A DNA stretch of 64,000 bases from Canibacter oris (GTDB lineage Bacteria; Actinomycetota; Actinomycetes; Actinomycetales; Microbacteriaceae), in contig NZ_JACIFD010000002.1 of the NCBI RefSeq assembly GCF_014197205.1, forward strand, positions 1 through 64,000. The letters run 5' to 3'. Of this stretch, positions 63,010-64,000 are shown piece by piece (position 1 is the stretch's first letter; each line of letters opens with the position of its first letter). The notes beneath the pieces are model-generated. The model searched no databases. It saw nothing but the letters and a program-made list of their open reading frames with translations, and was not told where the DNA came from. The translations under genes were made by a program, and so were the position numbers.

Positions 63010-64000
63010 TGGCGTTGTTTAAGAGTGCCGAAGCAACTCCGCTCACCGGTGTCGAGCTGCTGCTCGCAGACCTTGACGGAGTGGTTTACCGCGGCGCGCA
63101 AGAAATCCCACACGCGGTGAGCAGTCTCAACGCAGCAGCTGCGACCATGCCGTTGGCTTATCTTACCAATAACGCCTCGCGCACCGACGCCGCCGTGGCG
63201 GAGCAGCTCAGCGGCTACGGTCTCAACGTTGCCGCAACAGACGTGGTAACCAGTCCGCAGGCCGCGGTGACGTTGCTGCAGCGAGACGTAGCTCCCGGAG
63301 CTTTGGTTTTTGTGGTAGGCGGTGAGGGAATCACTCATGAACTCAAGAAAGCTGGCTATCGCGTCACCCGTAGCGCCGATGACAACCCTGACGTTGTGGT
63401 GCAGGGATTCGCGCCGGAGGTGGGGTGGAGCGAGCTCGCGGAGGCCGCTTTTGCCCTGGCGGAAAAAGCTGACGGCAGCGCGATCCGCTGGATTGCAACC
63501 AACACCGACTGGACAATTCCGCTGGCGCGCGGTATCGCACCGGGTAACGGCTCGCTGGTTTCGGCGGTGCACAACGCCGTGCAGCGCCTGCCCGAGTTCG
63601 CAGGTAAACCGGAGACCGCGATGTTTGAGACCGCGTTTTCGCGCTACGGCACCACGCAGGCGTTGATGATTGGCGACCGTCTCGACACCGATATCAAAGG
63701 TGGCAAAAAGGCAGGCATCAAAACCCTGCACGTGTTAACGGGGGTGGATCGCCCCAAACAGCTATTGGCGGCCGCGGCGGATATGCAGCCGGATTATATC
63801 GTGGCTGATTTGCGCGGGCTGCAGCAGCCCTACCCAGAAACTAAGGTTGCACGTGATGGCAGCTGTAAAGTTGGTGGTGCAAAAGTGCGAATGGAAGGGC
63901 ATAAGGTGCAAATTTTGCGCGAGGGAGAGGACCCGCTAAACCTGCTGCGAGCTGCTTGTGCCGCGATTTACCGTTCGGGTCTGGCAATTTACGGGTTACA
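63009..64000 (+). CDS. HAD-IIA family phosphatase (NagD-like), cut by window end
   Basis: At least 330 residues, open at the end of the window. HAD motif I is ADLDGVVYRG (about residues 20-29, nucleophile Asp20), motif II LTNNASRT (about 52-59), and motif IV GDRLDTDIKGGKKAGI (about 221-236), as in NagD and phosphoglycolate phosphatases. The cap region between is of the C2 type. Residues 280-330 extend beyond the HAD fold, seen in actinobacterial relatives. The ATG overlaps the previous stop by one base (TAATG). Substrate unknown. Confidence 0.9.
   Translation, partial: MALFKSAEATPLTGVELLLADLDGVVYRGAQEIPHAVSSLNAAAATMPLAYLTNNASRTDAAVAEQLSGYGLNVAATDVVTSPQAAVTLLQRDVAPGALVFVVGGEGITHELKKAGYRVTRSADDNPDVVVQGFAPEVGWSELAEAAFALAEKADGSAIRWIATNTDWTIPLARGIAPGNGSLVSAVHNAVQRLPEFAGKPETAMFETAFSRYGTTQALMIGDRLDTDIKGGKKAGIKTLHVLTGVDRPKQLLAAAADMQPDYIVADLRGLQQPYPETKVARDGSCKVGGAKVRMEGHKVQILREGEDPLNLLRAACAAIYRSGLAIYGL

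Overview
The window looks like chromosomal sequence from a member of the Actinomycetota, probably of the order Micrococcales and perhaps the family Microbacteriaceae. The evidence is a mycothiol synthase gene (mshD), the blocks glmU-prs, tilS-hpt-ftsH-folE-folP-folB-folK-DUF3180 and lysS-clpC, a RamB/ScfR-type regulator beside a GTP-dependent PEP carboxykinase, a GlpR/SepX-like membrane protein beside galU, and many genes with no Shine-Dalgarno sequence but a -10 box 6-8 bases before the start codon. Several of these blocks lack members usually found in them in other actinobacteria (rpfB, ispE, panC, panD, coaX, lsr2, moeA, rimJ), which suggests a reduced or host-adapted genome. I saw no phage, transposase, integrase or CRISPR array; coding density is high and most overlaps between genes are 1-11 bp.

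Layout. 0-5 kb: a GABA-type aminotransferase (minus strand), then metG-tatD-rsmA. 5-9.3 kb: a manganese/iron ABC transporter (two permeases, ATPase, lipoprotein; minus strand) with a DtxR-type operator and its likely DtxR/MntR repressor. 9.3-16 kb: a Cj0069-like ATP-grasp protein, an ABC-F ATPase, a LysR regulator with an amidase, and a MarR regulator. 16-22.7 kb: tRNA-Gln, glmU-prs, the divergent pair scfR/pckA, and tRNA-Leu. 22.9-28.2 kb: lemA-htpX, aspA, a fumarylacetoacetase-family hydrolase, an FKBP isomerase and rpsO. 28.2-33.6 kb (minus strand): SPFH protein, PPK2, RarD-like transporter, GNAT, DUF2568 protein, purU. 33.7-38.5 kb: a ZTP riboswitch leading glyA-folD-apt-mshD-AEC transporter. 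38.6-40.6 kb: a secreted M23 peptidase and convergent ppa. 40.6-53.8 kb: tilS-hpt-ftsH-folE-folPB fusion-folK-DUF3180-two PH-domain proteins-DUF2520 protein-lysS-small membrane protein-cardiolipin synthase. 53.9-64 kb: clpC, a class II aldolase-like protein, fthC, galU, the GlpR/SepX-like protein, a glycerophosphodiesterase, an RD-repeat/TPR-like protein, and a HAD phosphatase cut by the window end.

One theme links distant parts: folate and one-carbon metabolism is heavily represented (folE, folP-folB, folK, glyA, folD, purU, fthC), and a riboswitch that senses 10-formyl-THF shortage precedes glyA. Metal uptake forms a second self-contained module. No clearly novel defence or mobile system is visible. 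The items most worth follow-up are the leaderless-transcript pattern, the folP-folB fusion, the short-armed tRNA-Leu(UAA), the Cj0069-like gene and the operator-like palindromes before pckA, ftsH and clpC.
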